Of a DNA stretch of 64,000 nucleotides, positions 26,151 to 36,500 are shown one piece after another. How positions within the stretch are numbered: position 1 is the first letter of the stretch; each line of letters opens with the position of its first letter. Made by a program: the position numbers and the translations under genes. This stretch comes from Haematobia irritans (lineage: Eukaryota > Arthropoda > Insecta > Diptera > Muscidae), in the NCBI RefSeq assembly GCF_050003625.1, contig NC_134398.1:99179479-99243478 (forward strand). The letters run 5' to 3'. Under the pieces are notes generated by a model, which ran no database searches, had not been told where the DNA came from, and was given only the letters and a program-made list of their open reading frames with translations.

Positions 26151-26514
26151 AGGCCGGTATGCACCTCTAGCGAAATTTTCGGTAGCATAAATTTATTTAA
26201 GTCTACAACAAAAAAACAGGGCTGTGTACACAAATTTTAAACCAGCCAATCGCTTTTAAAAATTGTTAATATATGTTCCAAATATTCCTCAAATAATTTT
26301 TTTATTATTTACAGACCTTTTAAAACTTTTACGCACACAATGATTGTAATAAATTAAATGTTTGCTGCCAAAACATGCTTTTGACAACCCTGTTATTTTC
26401 ATTAGAGGTGCGTACCAGCTTACGAAATTGAACGATACCGAAAATTTCGTTAGCATAAATAGCAATGCATTTCTTATGGCAATGAAATTTTTCGCTAGAG
26501 GTGCATACCGGCCT
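26151..26514. mobile_element. PIF/Harbinger-type MITE
   Basis: 364 bp, TIR AGGCCGGTATGCACCTCTAG inverted at the right end, TSD TTA on both sides. The empty site GTTTTAACAATGG is seen in the mariner at 19.84 kb. A trinucleotide TTA target and GGC-starting TIRs fit PIF/Harbinger. A partial relative lies at 60487. Confidence 0.85.
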
Positions 26515-28219
26515 TTAACAATGGCTAAAATCAACGAATTAAAGTTGCTTGACCACCCACCTTATTCTCCTGATTTAGCCAGTGACTTTTAACATACTTG
26601 TTCCCAAATCTAAAAAAACTCCTTGCTGGCAAGCGTTTTACCTCAAATGAAGATGCAATTACAGTTGTAAACCACTATTTTGAAGACCTTGAGGAATAGT
26701 ATTTTAATCAAGGGATAGAATTGCTACACTGTTAGAAAAATATGTTTTTCATATGTTCCGATATAAACAAAATGTGTTTCGGGCACAATTTTTACACACA
26801 ATGTGTTTAAGTGCAAACATGTAATGTTCCTAAACTAGCACTAAATGTTTGGGACACATACGTTAATATGTTAGAATATATTATGTTTGGAGCATGAATA
26901 TTTCATAAAAATAATATGTGTGAATGTAAACATATATAAATTTACAAATTTCGAGTAAACATATATATGTTGTGATATTTTATTCAGAGAGCGACAGAGA
27001 GAGAGAGAGAAATAGAGATCGAAACCGGGAGGGTTGACGAAAGATATCAACATAACATAGCGAGAGTATCAAAAGAGAGCAATATCTGTGAAAATACTTG
27101 TATGTTGTTTCGGAAAACTGTTTTATGGTAAGGCCAAAAATTTGATATGCTTAAGTCTAAATATTATTTAATTTGAATATTAGAATGAGTATTCGGAGTA
27201 AAGAGAATAGACATTCGGAACCAAGAGAATAGACATTTGAAAAAAACAGCATGTGTTTTTGCCGTGAGAGCAGCATTTTATGTATGTGTGGACATGTGTT
27301 TTGTTTATCATTTTGGCATTATGGGCACCATTTTTTTCTTGGTTCGTCAAAAGAAATCGGAACGTACGACGAGTAAGTCAAAATATTCAGACAAAGGAAA
27401 TTAAAAAAGCAATGGAAAATATATAAAAATTACAAAGGGATCTTCATAAAAAAACGAAAGGGCACTATTCTCTTTTTAGAGTTGGGACAGTAAAATGAAA
27501 AAGGGGAAAACAGTGAAAAATGTATAAAAACAAAGTTTAGTTCCACTTTATTAATAACTAGTCCAAGAGGAGTTGACTGTCACCTTCGAAAATAAAAGGG
27601 GGCATTAAGTTCGAGTTTTGCAGGTAAAATTATTTTTCATTTTAGCGGCAAAACTCTAATCTCCAAAAACAGAATAACGTTATAACTTTTTTGGGAAGTT
27701 ATATTAAAACTTGGTGGGAATGATCCGAATTGAAAAAGTTTATTTTCTTTAAAATGAATTATTTAGAAAAAAGTAAAAGGCAAAACATGGTCATTTTAGA
27801 GCGATAATGCCAACTTAATACCGGCCTTAAATGTAAAAATGAAATTAAGTACAAACGATAAGTTTTAAATGCATTTAAAATGGTGTTAAATGCTAGGAAA
27901 AAACTGTTCACGCCTAAATAAATTTATGTGTATATTATAAAATTATTTATGTATATTTATACTCGACTCCACTTTCTTCTTTTGTTAGAGTTTTTGAATT
28001 CCTTCCAAAATTTCAAACTTTTATACCAAAAACACTTGTTTGTTACAAAATTGTGATTTTTGCAATAAAAAAATAATATTTTATCTAAAAGCTCAGTCTA
28101 TTTCGTTTGTATCAAGCACTGTTCTTTTCTGACTGTAAATCATTAATAACCCACATTTCGAAGTTTTATTATAAAAATTTAATATAGTATAAATATAAAT
28201 GTGTAAATTAAAAAAAAAT

Positions 28220-28299
28220 TGGTGTTCGGTCAGAGCAGAGATTGAACCCACGATCCTTTGCATACAAGGCAGACATGCTAACCATTGCTCCACGTGGTA
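28220..28299 (-). ncRNA. tRNA-like module B (copy 2)
   Basis: On the minus strand: A-box-like TGGAGCAATGGTTAGCATG and B-box-like GGGTTCAATCTC, with tRNA spacing. It is part of the element at 26727. Confidence 0.7.
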
Positions 28300-28405
28300 A
28301 ACAAATGTATGTTTCTGTTAAATAATGTTTTGTTTGCATCAGCTCGTGGGCGCCGCAGAGTATGCTATATAAATATAACTAATAGTCTATTGATGACCAT
28401 AACAG

Positions 28406-28479
28406 CTACGTAGACAGTGGATAGAGTGTTGGCTTACAAACTGTATGGCCTTCGGTTCGATTCTCCGTCCGGACGAAAG
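28406..28479 (+). ncRNA. tRNA-like module A (copy 2), divergent
   Basis: A-box-like TAGACAGTGGATAGAGTG and B-box-like GGTTCGATTCTCC. It begins about 107 bp from module B and points the other way. It is followed at once by GGTAAAATTT, the start of the GT...AG segment. Confidence 0.7.
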
Positions 28480-29024
28480 GTAAAATTTAAAAAAAATAAA
28501 ACATTGAATAATTTCTTCAACATTATCTGTATTATTTATTTATTTATTGATATAATAGTACAACAAGTATTGACTTATAACAGTACTACATTTAATTTAC
28601 AGTTATTTTATTTTTAATACATTTAAAGTAATTATATTAAGATGTTAAACAAAAAAAAAATAAAAGTGGATAAGGTAAAATAATAAATGGATAAGGTAAA
28701 TAAAAAAAGTATATATGAACATTTTAAAAGGAAAGTAAAATTGAAAACAGGAAAAATTCAATACAAATTTAAAACGACTATTTGAAACACAAATTCATAG
28801 GTCCAGGAAAAATTATTAATAAAATTCTTTGATTGTTCAATGTATCAACTGTTTAAAGTGAAGTGTTTAAATAGCGCATTCTTAAATTGAAAACAATCGA
28901 GTCTAGTTGTATGTTTGAAAAATTGTCGATCTGATACTAGATATTTTGTTCTAAATGGGGTGAGGAATTCAATTCAATTCAATTCAATGAATTCAGACGC
29001 GATGATCGGGAGAGAACTATTCTA

Positions 29025-30478
29025 TCATGCAGGTACTTTGGTTGGATAAACAATTTTATGTAAAAGTAACAAACAGCGAAATTGTAGCAGATTATCAAAA
29101 GACATACAATATAGATCCTTAACACAATGCGATACACTGTCATACCTTTTCACTCCATAAACGAATCTGGCTATGTCATTAGTCACTGTTCGTAATTTCC
29201 TCGTGTGCTCCGAGTCGCAGTTGGCATAGATTTCACAGCAATACATTATTCTAGATAGTAAGTGTGTCTTGGCTATCAATTTTCGGATGTGTTGTGGAAT
29301 GAAATTTTGAACAGCCCACAAAGAGCGAAGCATACCATATGTACTGCCTACTATACCATCAATATGTCTATTCCATGATAAGCTATTGTCAAAAAGCAAT
29401 ACCTAAATTCCTAGCATATATTGCATACTCTATTATACAACTATTGAGTGTCATTGGCGGAAGTGTGTCAAGGTCGACCGTATTCCTTGCAACTACTAAA
29501 CATTTCGTCTTGACTGGGTTGATTTGTAAGCCATTTGTCAAGGCCCAGTGAGCAATACGTTCTAAGTTCATGTTTATGTTGTTGATACATGTTCCACAAT
29601 CTGATATTTCGCATGAAAAGCATAGCTGTACGTCGTCTGCATATATGTGAACTTGACAGTCCAGAGGTAGGACCCTAAACAGAACCCTGTGGCACACCTC
29701 TTATGAGCTCGATTGGCCGCGAATAAATTCCATTTGCAACGACTATTTGCCTTCTTCGACTCAGGTATGAAGAGAGAAGTGAGCATGCAGTACCATCAAA
29801 GCCAAATCTTGCACTAAGCTTTCCCAAAAGTATCTTGTGACACACTGTGTCGAAAGCTTTGGAATGATCCAAAAGAACAAGGAAACAATACCGGTTACAA
29901 TCAATATTTCGCCGTATCTCCTCAACAACATCAACCAACACCGTGGTGCAGCTGCGACCTGATCGTTGTGTTGTATATAATCATTGATTTGCTTAAACAT
30001 AATATTCTCTAGAGCCTTTGACAAGAATGAGAGGATGACAATGGGTCTATATTCACCATTAGGTTTGGGGGTGGGTAAAATCTTTGCACTTCTCCAGCTA
30101 TCTGGGTATGTAGATGTCATTATTACGTGGTTGAATATGTGTGTGATTATAGGAAGAATGAATGGTAGAAGCACTTTTAAAAATCTAGGGTCACTATTGT
30201 CCAATCCCACAGCATTCGACTTAATGTCCAAAATCGATTGAAGTGTGTCACTCTCGGTCACACATCTGAATCCGAATGTATTTGTACCATTGGGAGAACC
30301 TAGTTCCTCATACAATTGTTCATCAATAGGAGGTATATCAATGTTAGCAAATTTTTGATTGAGTTCATCGGGATCTAGACCACAGGGCTTAACAGTTCTC
30401 GATTTACCAATTCCTATATTCCTTATCTCATTCCATTTCTGCTTACAGTTCACTGCATTACTAAATTTCTCCACGTAA
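29025..30478 (-). pseudogene. CR1/jockey-type LINE: reverse transcriptase
   Basis: Four overlapping frames together give an RT. 30478-29940 covers the upstream thumb-like region with EYRPIVILSFLSKALE. 29941-29675 has LLDHSKAFDTVCH (first catalytic Asp) and RGVPQGS. 29697-29389 has YADDVQL and NGLQINPVKTK. 29399-29025 ends with LSWNRHID and a short thumb. Frameshifts at about 29.94, 29.69 and 29.39 kb, and a stop after GVPQGSV. No RNase H follows. Confidence 0.85.
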
Positions 30479-30812
30479 TACACGCAAAGAAAAAAAAAAA
30501 ACGTTTGGAAAACGTGTACCGAAAACGTTTTTCTTTTGTTAGAGTTTTTTGAATTGCTTAGAAAATTTTAAACTTTTATCACCAAAAAAATTCGTTTATT
30601 ACAAAATTTTTATTTTTTCAATAAAAAAAGTTATTTTTGAAACAACAACACCGTCCATTTCGTTTGTATCAAACACTGTTCTTTTCTGACTTTATGTCTT
30701 TAACAAGACACATTTTACAGTTCAAAATTTAATATACTACAATGTAATTTTTTTTTCGAAATCTTCCGAACATATCTGGAATACATGTACAAAATAAAAA
30801 AAAAAAAAAAAC

Positions 30813-30888
30813 TGTGGTCGAAGCAGGGATCGAACCCACGACCCTTGGCGTGCAAGTCGGACGTAGCAACCACTGCTCCACGGTGCCA
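30813..30888 (-). ncRNA. tRNA-like module B (copy 3)
   Basis: Best-kept module. Minus-strand A-box-like TGGAGCAGTGGTTGCTACG and B-box GGGTTCGATCCCT, the latter fitting the Pol III consensus GGTTCGANNCC. The cloverleaf arms other than the T arm are weak. Confidence 0.75.
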
Positions 30889-31001
30889 AACTAAATGTTT
30901 GTTTCTGTTAAATAAACTTTGTTTATTCGGTTCGTGGGCGCCGCAAGCTATGCTATATAAATATAACTTATATGGATATTTATCTATTGATGACCATAAC
31001 A

Positions 31002-31077
31002 GGTACATAGCTCAGTGGTTAGTGTGTTGGCTTACAAAGTGTATGGTCTGCGGTTCAACTCTCCGTCCAGGCGAAAG
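31002..31077 (+). ncRNA. tRNA-like module A (copy 3)
   Basis: A-box-like TAGCTCAGTGGTTAGTGTG and B-box-like GGTTCAACTCTCC, divergent to module B and about 114 bp from it. Followed by the GT...AG segment 31078-31139. Confidence 0.75.
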
Positions 31078-31139
31078 GTAAAAAAAAATTTAAAAATTTA
31101 TAAAATCGTATAATTTCTTCTACATTGTTGGTATTACAG
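31078..31139 (+). other. Conserved GT...AG segment (copy 3)
   Basis: Starts GTAAAAAAAAATTT and ends TTGGTATTACAG, with the same flanks as at 12724-12783. Length (about 60 bp) fits small fly introns; use as an intron is unproven. Confidence 0.4.
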
Positions 31140-31395
31140 GAAAAGGTGTTAAGAACTAAAAAACCTCGTGGATTGGAGAAAGATGTGAGGGAAAATGCAG
31201 TTAGCAAGAAAACAATGTTTTTTTGAGGTAGTATTTATGAAATTGTTTTTACATCCTGGAAAAGAATAAACGTTTATCACAAAAAGTATATACTTTTCTT
31301 CCAAATACACTTCCTTACAGCGAAAAGCAAATGAGAAACGAACTTTGTTTGTCTAAAATTTCGTTTGGGAGGAAAGAATTATTTTTTTGCGTGTA

Positions 31396-31704
31396 TGACC
31401 TTTTCGAATCCTTAACTCTGTTGACTACTTCTCGCCGTAGTAATTTAAATTCTTCCCTTATCCTAGGTGTTTTAAAACGTTTCCAACGTCGATAAGCCTC
31501 TTCGCTCCTCAATATCAGTTCCCTTATGTCATTATTGAACCATGGTTGTTCCTTAGGTCGAACTGATTTTACCCCAAGGGGAACATGTTTGTTATAAAGA
31601 GCACGTATATAATTCTCGAAGAGAGTCACTTTGTCGTCAATATTATCTAGCTGGTAAATCTTGTTCCATTGCATATCATTTAGAGCAGATGTGAGCTCAG
31701 TATA
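31396..31704 (-). pseudogene. CR1/jockey-type LINE: linker between endonuclease and RT
   Basis: The minus-strand frame reads MQWNKIYQLDNIDDK...PWFNNDIREL and RRWKRFKTP, the usual region after the endonuclease (K.PWF..DI). It continues after the nested element as YYVEKFSN at 30478. A frameshift separates it from the endonuclease at about 31.70 kb. Confidence 0.8.
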
Positions 31705-32351
31705 TTAATTATTTTTAAAATCCCTAAACATGAAAGTGTCTGTAATACGAGGTACTGGAAGATTGGATGAAATAAAGATCATATCGTGTCTTGAAAAAGT
31801 AGAATAACTAATTTGGTCATAACAGTTGCATCGATCCAGGTCCGATACTAGAAATAGGTCTAATAAAGTATTGTAGGTGCTGCCATAGTGTGTCGGAGTG
31901 TTGTCATTGACGGAATGCAAACCTATGGCATTGAACTCTCTTATCATACTACCATCCTGCAATATATTTGAGTTAAAGTCACCCGCGATTATAATGTCCT
32001 CGTATGACAAAGAAATTGTTCTCAACACATCCAGAAGTGGGGCAATCTCAATGAGTATATTCGGTCGGTAAACAGTCCCTATAAGAATACTACGATCTGA
32101 GCAATGTAACGCCAGAAACAAATATTTCATTAAGCTTTCAGGTCCGGATGAGCGCAAAATCCTAACTGGTATACCTTTTCTCACATATATTGCTGCCCCG
32201 CCAGCATGACTAGGCCTATCAGCCCGATAAACATCGTAACCGTCAAGATTAATAATATCATTAGTCAAATCTTTCCTAAACCACGTTTCTGAAATGCAGA
32301 TTACATCAATATTCGAATTTATGAAAAGGTATCTAAATTCATCCACACGCT
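31705..32351 (-). pseudogene. CR1/jockey-type LINE: endonuclease domain
   Basis: AP-endonuclease-like fold motifs in order: VICISETWF, GGAAIYVRKGI, IAGDFNSN, THYGSTYNTLLDLFLVSD, and SRHDMIF in place of SDH. The Ser-Asp-His block altered to SRHD is unusual but may be a lineage feature. The start is cut by the element at 32352, beyond which SLVKKL at about 33330 continues the frame. Confidence 0.85.
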
Positions 32352-32671
32352 CACAAAAAATCGCTTCTGTAACATATACTCCCAAACATATTTTGCTTCA
32401 AGCATATACATTTTTGGGTATTGCCCAAACATTTATATGTTTGATCTCTTCCAATATATAATATGTTTGAAAGCATATTGGTCTAAACAATATATGTTTG
32501 GGTAGTCTAAGTTCCAAACATTTTGTATTTTTGCATCCAAATTCAATAATGTTGTCTTCCAAAAAACAATATGTTATTATGTGAACATATAATATGTTTG
32601 GAAGCATTTTGCACCCAAAAATATTATATGCTTAAAAAAATTCTCCCAAACAATATTGTGCTCAAAATTTT

Positions 32672-32760
32672 ATTTATTTATTTATATATTTACAATCATA
32701 ATGAATTATGAAAATAAACAGGTAATGTAGGTGCTAACAACATAGGTTTTCGACCTGAAT
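32672..32760 (-). mobile_element. Very short 5'-truncated LINE insertion with 12-bp TSD
   Basis: An 89-bp insert flanked by GCTCAAAATTTT on both sides (32660-32671, 32761-32772). On the minus strand it ends in TAAATAAATAAATA, like the tail of the LINE at 28535. The flanking element copies lack it. Confidence 0.75.
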
Positions 32761-32910
32761 GCTCAAAATTTTGTTTCTGCCCAATTGTATATTCCCCCAC
32801 ATCTTTCTCACTTCCACGAGATTTTTTAGTTCTTAGCACCTTTTTCTGTAATACAAACATTGTAGAAGAAATTATTCAATTGTATGATTTTTTTTTATTT
32901 TAATTTTACC

Positions 32911-32955
32911 TTTTGCCGGACGGGGATTCGAACAGCGGACCACACAGTTTGTAAG
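32911..32955 (-). ncRNA. Truncated tRNA-like module A (copy 4)
   Basis: Keeps the B-box-like GTTCGAATCCCCG and the TTACAAACTG centre. The A-box half is replaced by unrelated sequence from 32956. Confidence 0.55.
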
Positions 32956-33638
32956 GATCAAAGAAGTAGCTGATCAATTGCCCAAGGAAAAATAAAATGT
33001 TAATTTTGTAATAACAAGCAACAACCACCAACTTAATTCAATATCGCTCCCTGTTAAATAGCGCTCCAAGCTACTAAACACATATATGTTTATAGGCTAT
33101 TTCTAAATTAATATATGTTTGCATCCAAGCATATTATATTTACAAACATTTTATGTCCCAAACATAATATGTTCTAACATATTAACATATTGTCCCAAAC
33201 ATGTTATGCTAGTTTATGAACATTATATGCTTGCACTCAAAAATATTGTGTTTAAAAATTTGTGTTCCAAACATATAATGTTTATAGCCAAACATATGAA
33301 AAACAGTCTTTTTCAACCGTGCAGTTTCTTCACCAGACTTTGAGCATTTAAGTGCACTACCTTTAGACCTGGATGATACTTTGATAGGATTCTCAACATA
33401 CTATAAGTACTAACTGTGGATATGCCATAATTATTGCTAAATAGTGACATAATTAATATAAATATTACTTGGAAGAACCACTTCACTTTGAAATATGACG
33501 CTATGCATTTTGTGTGAGCAATGTGTCAGAATTGAAAAATTATGTTTCAGTTTTCCTTCAATTAAAAAATGTCGAGAAATTAAAAACCTTATACTAGAGA
33601 GTAAGTTAAAGACAATATAAAAATCATTATTTAAAACG

Positions 33639-34354
33639 TCAACGAAAAAAACGATTAAGCTGTTCCATTGTGTCAATCATTTTAGGTTCATCCGACTCAG
33701 AAATTTTGATATTGACAATACCTTTAATAGTAAAGGCACTATGAATCTTTTTTTCTCTTCTGAGTTTTAATGCAGACATTAGTATTTTATGATTATATGG
33801 TGTTAAATTTTCATAAACATAGAATGGAGTAGAAGAATCAAATCCAATTTGATTCAAAGTAAGTGGAGATTTGTTCGTTTTTCTGTAATTTGATATTGCT
33901 CGTATCATAAAGTTCTTTTCATAAGGTGTTCCAAGCTTGGCCACAATGGCTGCATCAACAATCTTACGCTTTTCCTTTATGTTTCTAACTCGGTAAATTG
34001 ATGTCAAATTGATATTAGAAACTTGCAGTGCGTTACAAATGTCTGAAAAAATGGACACTAGATTTTCGTTGTTGTGTGAAGGAATACCCGTGATGCGTAT
34101 ATCAGACGCTACATTCGCATTTTCGTGCTGTAATATCTTTTTTTGTAAATGCAATATTTGATCATTATGTTGTAGCGACTCATTTTTTTCTGTTTCCAAT
34201 TTGTTTATACGTTCTTTTAATTCAGCTATATCGTTGTGCGCATTCACAACACTTTCCTTTAAATCATTGAGTTCGCTTTTAATATCTCTCAGAATTCTTT
34301 TCTCAATATCACAAAATCTCTTATCTATTTCTGTCATGAGACGATACTCACTCT
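33639..34354 (-). pseudogene. CR1/jockey-type LINE: ORF1 C-terminal part
   Basis: About 237 residues with a coiled coil (LKERINKLETEKNESLQ...ILHLQKKILQHE), then an RNA-binding-like region (DIRITGIP, VYENLTPYNHKILMSALKLRREK, a pattern common in insect LINE ORF1 proteins), ending RFFR*. The N-terminal half lies at 36015-36413 beyond a hAT-like insertion; removing the insert gives QQQQIQQSEYR in frame. Confidence 0.8.
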
Positions 34355-34657
34355 GTTGAATAACCCAGCAAAAAAAGAGCTTCCAAAAAAGTAGTTTGGA
34401 TCCCCAATCTGTGATCCGGAAGTAGTGCAAACTTGGATCATCTCCAATGAATTTTACATGGGCTTGTCATAGGACGGAAGTACTCCCTTTTTGGATCCTT
34501 TGCATTGCTTTAGAAGTTGTGCCCTGGAAGTTAATTTGAACGAAGAAATTTAAAAAGCGAAAAAAATTTTTTTCAACCAATTTCACTTTTTTTCCATATG
34601 TTTTATTACACTATTATTTTCCTATTATCTAATTTTTACAATTTGAAAAACTTTTTC

Positions 34658-34731
34658 GCTCCGACCAGGGATTGAACCTGGATTGGCTGGCACCATAACA
34701 GAACGCCTTAGCACACTCAGCCACAAACGCC
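34658..34731 (-). ncRNA. tRNA-like module of a different type (long variable arm look)
   Basis: Minus strand: A-box-like TGGCTGAGTGTGCTAAGG and B-box AGGTTCAATCCCTGG, with a longer middle part as in Leu/Ser tRNAs. A second B-box-like AGGTTCAAATCCCAG lies on the plus strand at about 35079, giving again a divergent arrangement. Acceptor ends do not pair. Confidence 0.6.
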
Positions 34732-35250
34732 ACTGCACATAAAGCGTCGAAAGGTCAATTCAAATGTTTGTGATATGATCGTAATACGACACCAAGGAAT
34801 AACACTCTAATTGCTTCTCGAGATGTTCTTTATTAGGATGAACGAAAAAAATAAGAAACGCAGATTCAAATCTCACCAGCGGCAATTTTTTTATCAAATA
34901 TTTTTCTAAAAAAAATATTTTTTTTATGCTATGCATCGTTTTTATTTTTTATTTTTGGCATATATTTTCGTATAAATATATTTTTTCCATTAAAAATCAA
35001 CAAAAAAATTAAAAATTCTCGTAATTTGCAAAACCGTCTCAAACGAACTTCCATGGAAGCGAAAAAGTCAAACGGCACAGGTTCAAATCCCAGCGGGGAT
35101 AAAATTTATGTTTTTTTATTATTATTATTTTTACTTTTTTATTAATTTTCTATTTTTTTATTATTTTTTTTTATTAGTTTTCTATTATTTTGTAAAATGT
35201 AATTGTCCAAAATTTGCACTTAAAATAGCCTGATTGCGTTCTTTCTAATA

Positions 35251-35493
35251 CTTGTCCACAAGGACTGCATCGGAAGTAGAAAAAAATCATTGGGGATCCG
35301 AAGATGCGCTTTAGAAGAAATGTTTGTGTACTTGTCCAAAAGGTCTGCATCGGAAGTGGAAATAAATAATTGGGGGATCCCACGATGCTCTTTAGAAGAA
35401 ATGTTTGTGGACTTGTCCAAAAGGACTGCATCGGAAGTTGGAAAAACTCGATGGGGGATTCTGGGATGGGCTTTAAAAGAAATGTTTGTGGAA
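35251..35493. repeat. Tandem repeat, three units of 80-81 bp
   Basis: Each unit starts CTTGTCCAAAAGGACTGCAT and ends AGAAGAAATGTTTGTGGA; starts are at 35251, 35331 and 35412. Open frames through it on both strands are repeat artefacts. Confidence 0.85.
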
Positions 35494-36103
35494 CAACTTC
35501 CAATTTTTTTTTTGCTGGGAAGCTGTTGCATAGAGTCCCAGCAAAAAAATTTGGAAGTTCTTCCAAAGGAACAACTTTAAAAGCACTTCCAGAAGATGCA
35601 CTCCCAATGATGTTCTTTATTTGAACTACCCAGGAAGTTCTTTTAATTCAATTTTTATAACTTGTTTTTTTTTCATATTTTTAAAGGGCAATTTTAACTT
35701 TTTTTGTTTCAAATAGGTTAAAAACAGAGTAAAAATTCATAAAATGGAGAAATCATTTAAATTTTGTCAACAAAAATAATAAATCCAATCTGAAAAAATT
35801 GTGAATTTTTGAAAATATTTGAGGTCAAACGTTTCTGAGAAGCGTTAGAATCCATTAAAAATTATAAAAATTATTTATTTGACAAAATATCACAGAATTT
35901 TTTAATTTACATCCAAAACATTGAATTCGGATCACACCTAAAGAAGTGATGCAAATTCAGTGCAACGGTTGTTGAAATGGAGGACTTCAGTCCTATGACA
36001 AGCCCATGTTAAATTCATCGCTTCTGCGTCAATTTTGCACCACTTCCAGATCCAAAAAGAACATTTTCATTACATTTTTGGCGACGCTTTTTTTTGCTGG
36101 GGT

Positions 36104-36500
36104 GGTGAATTTGTTGTTGTTGCTTATCAAACCTTTTTTCAATGAGGTTGAGTAAGCGAGTTGGAGAAGCATATGTGGAGGCGAGTGGAGTTTTCTGTAC
36201 ATTGTACTCTTCTAAAAGTCTTTTACGCTGGGGTGCTGCTAAGAGGGGATTCCTAGTAGACGTTGTTTTTGTAGGTGTTGAATCTTTATTATTTTCTTGT
36301 GGTGAGATGGTATCCATCTGTTGTTGCACAGAGTTCTCAAAAAGAGATCGATTTGTAGTTTCGGCAGCTTCGTTGCTTGTATGTGGGGCATTGATTATTG
36401 ACTGGGCATGCATTGTTGCTGTTGTTGTAGTTTGGTTTGTTTTTATTTTGCTCTTTGGACTTTCTCGCTTTAATTCTGTTGTAGTTTGTAAATGAGTTTA
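36104..36500 (-). pseudogene. CR1/jockey-type LINE: ORF1 N-terminal part
   Basis: The minus-strand frame encodes a Ser/Thr/Asn/Gln-rich start (MHAQSIINAPHTS), SPTRLLNLIEKRFDKQQQQIH and then the insertion point of the hAT-like element; about 100 residues are genuine. Low-complexity N-terminus before a coiled coil fits LINE ORF1. Confidence 0.7.

Larger units (their letters stand above)
30481..31393. mobile_element. CAC-ended, TA-target element with divergent tRNA-like modules (complete 913-bp copy)
   Basis: Ends CACGCAAAGAAAAAAA and (inverted) CACGCAAAAAAATAATTC, bordered by TA (30479-30480, 31394-31395). Removing it with one TA restores the LINE frame as RSYYVEKF, which proves the boundaries. 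It contains module B on the minus strand, a spacer with GTGGGCGCCGC, module A on the plus strand, a GT...AG segment and AAGGTGTTAAGAACTAAAAAACC. No protein-coding frame. This is the best defined member of the family. Confidence 0.92.
32352..33321. mobile_element. CAC-ended element of the tRNA-like family (copy 4)
   Basis: Starts CACAAAAAATCGCTTCTGTA and ends (inverted) CACGGTTGAAAAAGACTG, matching the two ends of copies 1 and 2. It keeps the AAGGTGCTAAG block, the GT...AG segment and a truncated module A (32911-32955, minus). Module B is deleted. No clean TA duplication is visible (flanks CT and CA). Repeated ATATGTTTGG words fill both halves. Confidence 0.7.
34363..36103. mobile_element. hAT-like element with long TIRs (ACCCAGCAAAAAA)
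   Basis: 1741 bp. TIRs ACCCAGCAAAAAAA and ACCCCAGCAAAAAAAA begin a diverged inverted region of about 150 bp on each side, including ACATGGGCTTGTCATAGGAC. TSD GTTGAATA versus GGTGAATT (6 of 8), supported by the restored LINE frame. Inside are a tRNA-like module, an 80-bp tandem repeat and a second pair of TIR-like ends (35515-35550). No transposase. Confidence 0.78.

Noticed and set aside
28946..29000. AATTC-rich short direct repeats near 28.97 kb as a CRISPR-like or satellite array
   Set aside because: Only three or four AATTC copies within the LINE 3' region; no spacers and no extension.
34658..34731. Possible genuine tRNA gene
   Set aside because: A and B boxes are present, but the acceptor stem does not pair and it lies within a transposon. 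Kept only as a tRNA-like module.
35174..35624. Overlapping ORFs on both strands at 35.2-35.6 kb
   Set aside because: Product of the 80-81 bp tandem repeat; no start or domain, and the frames on both strands mirror one another.
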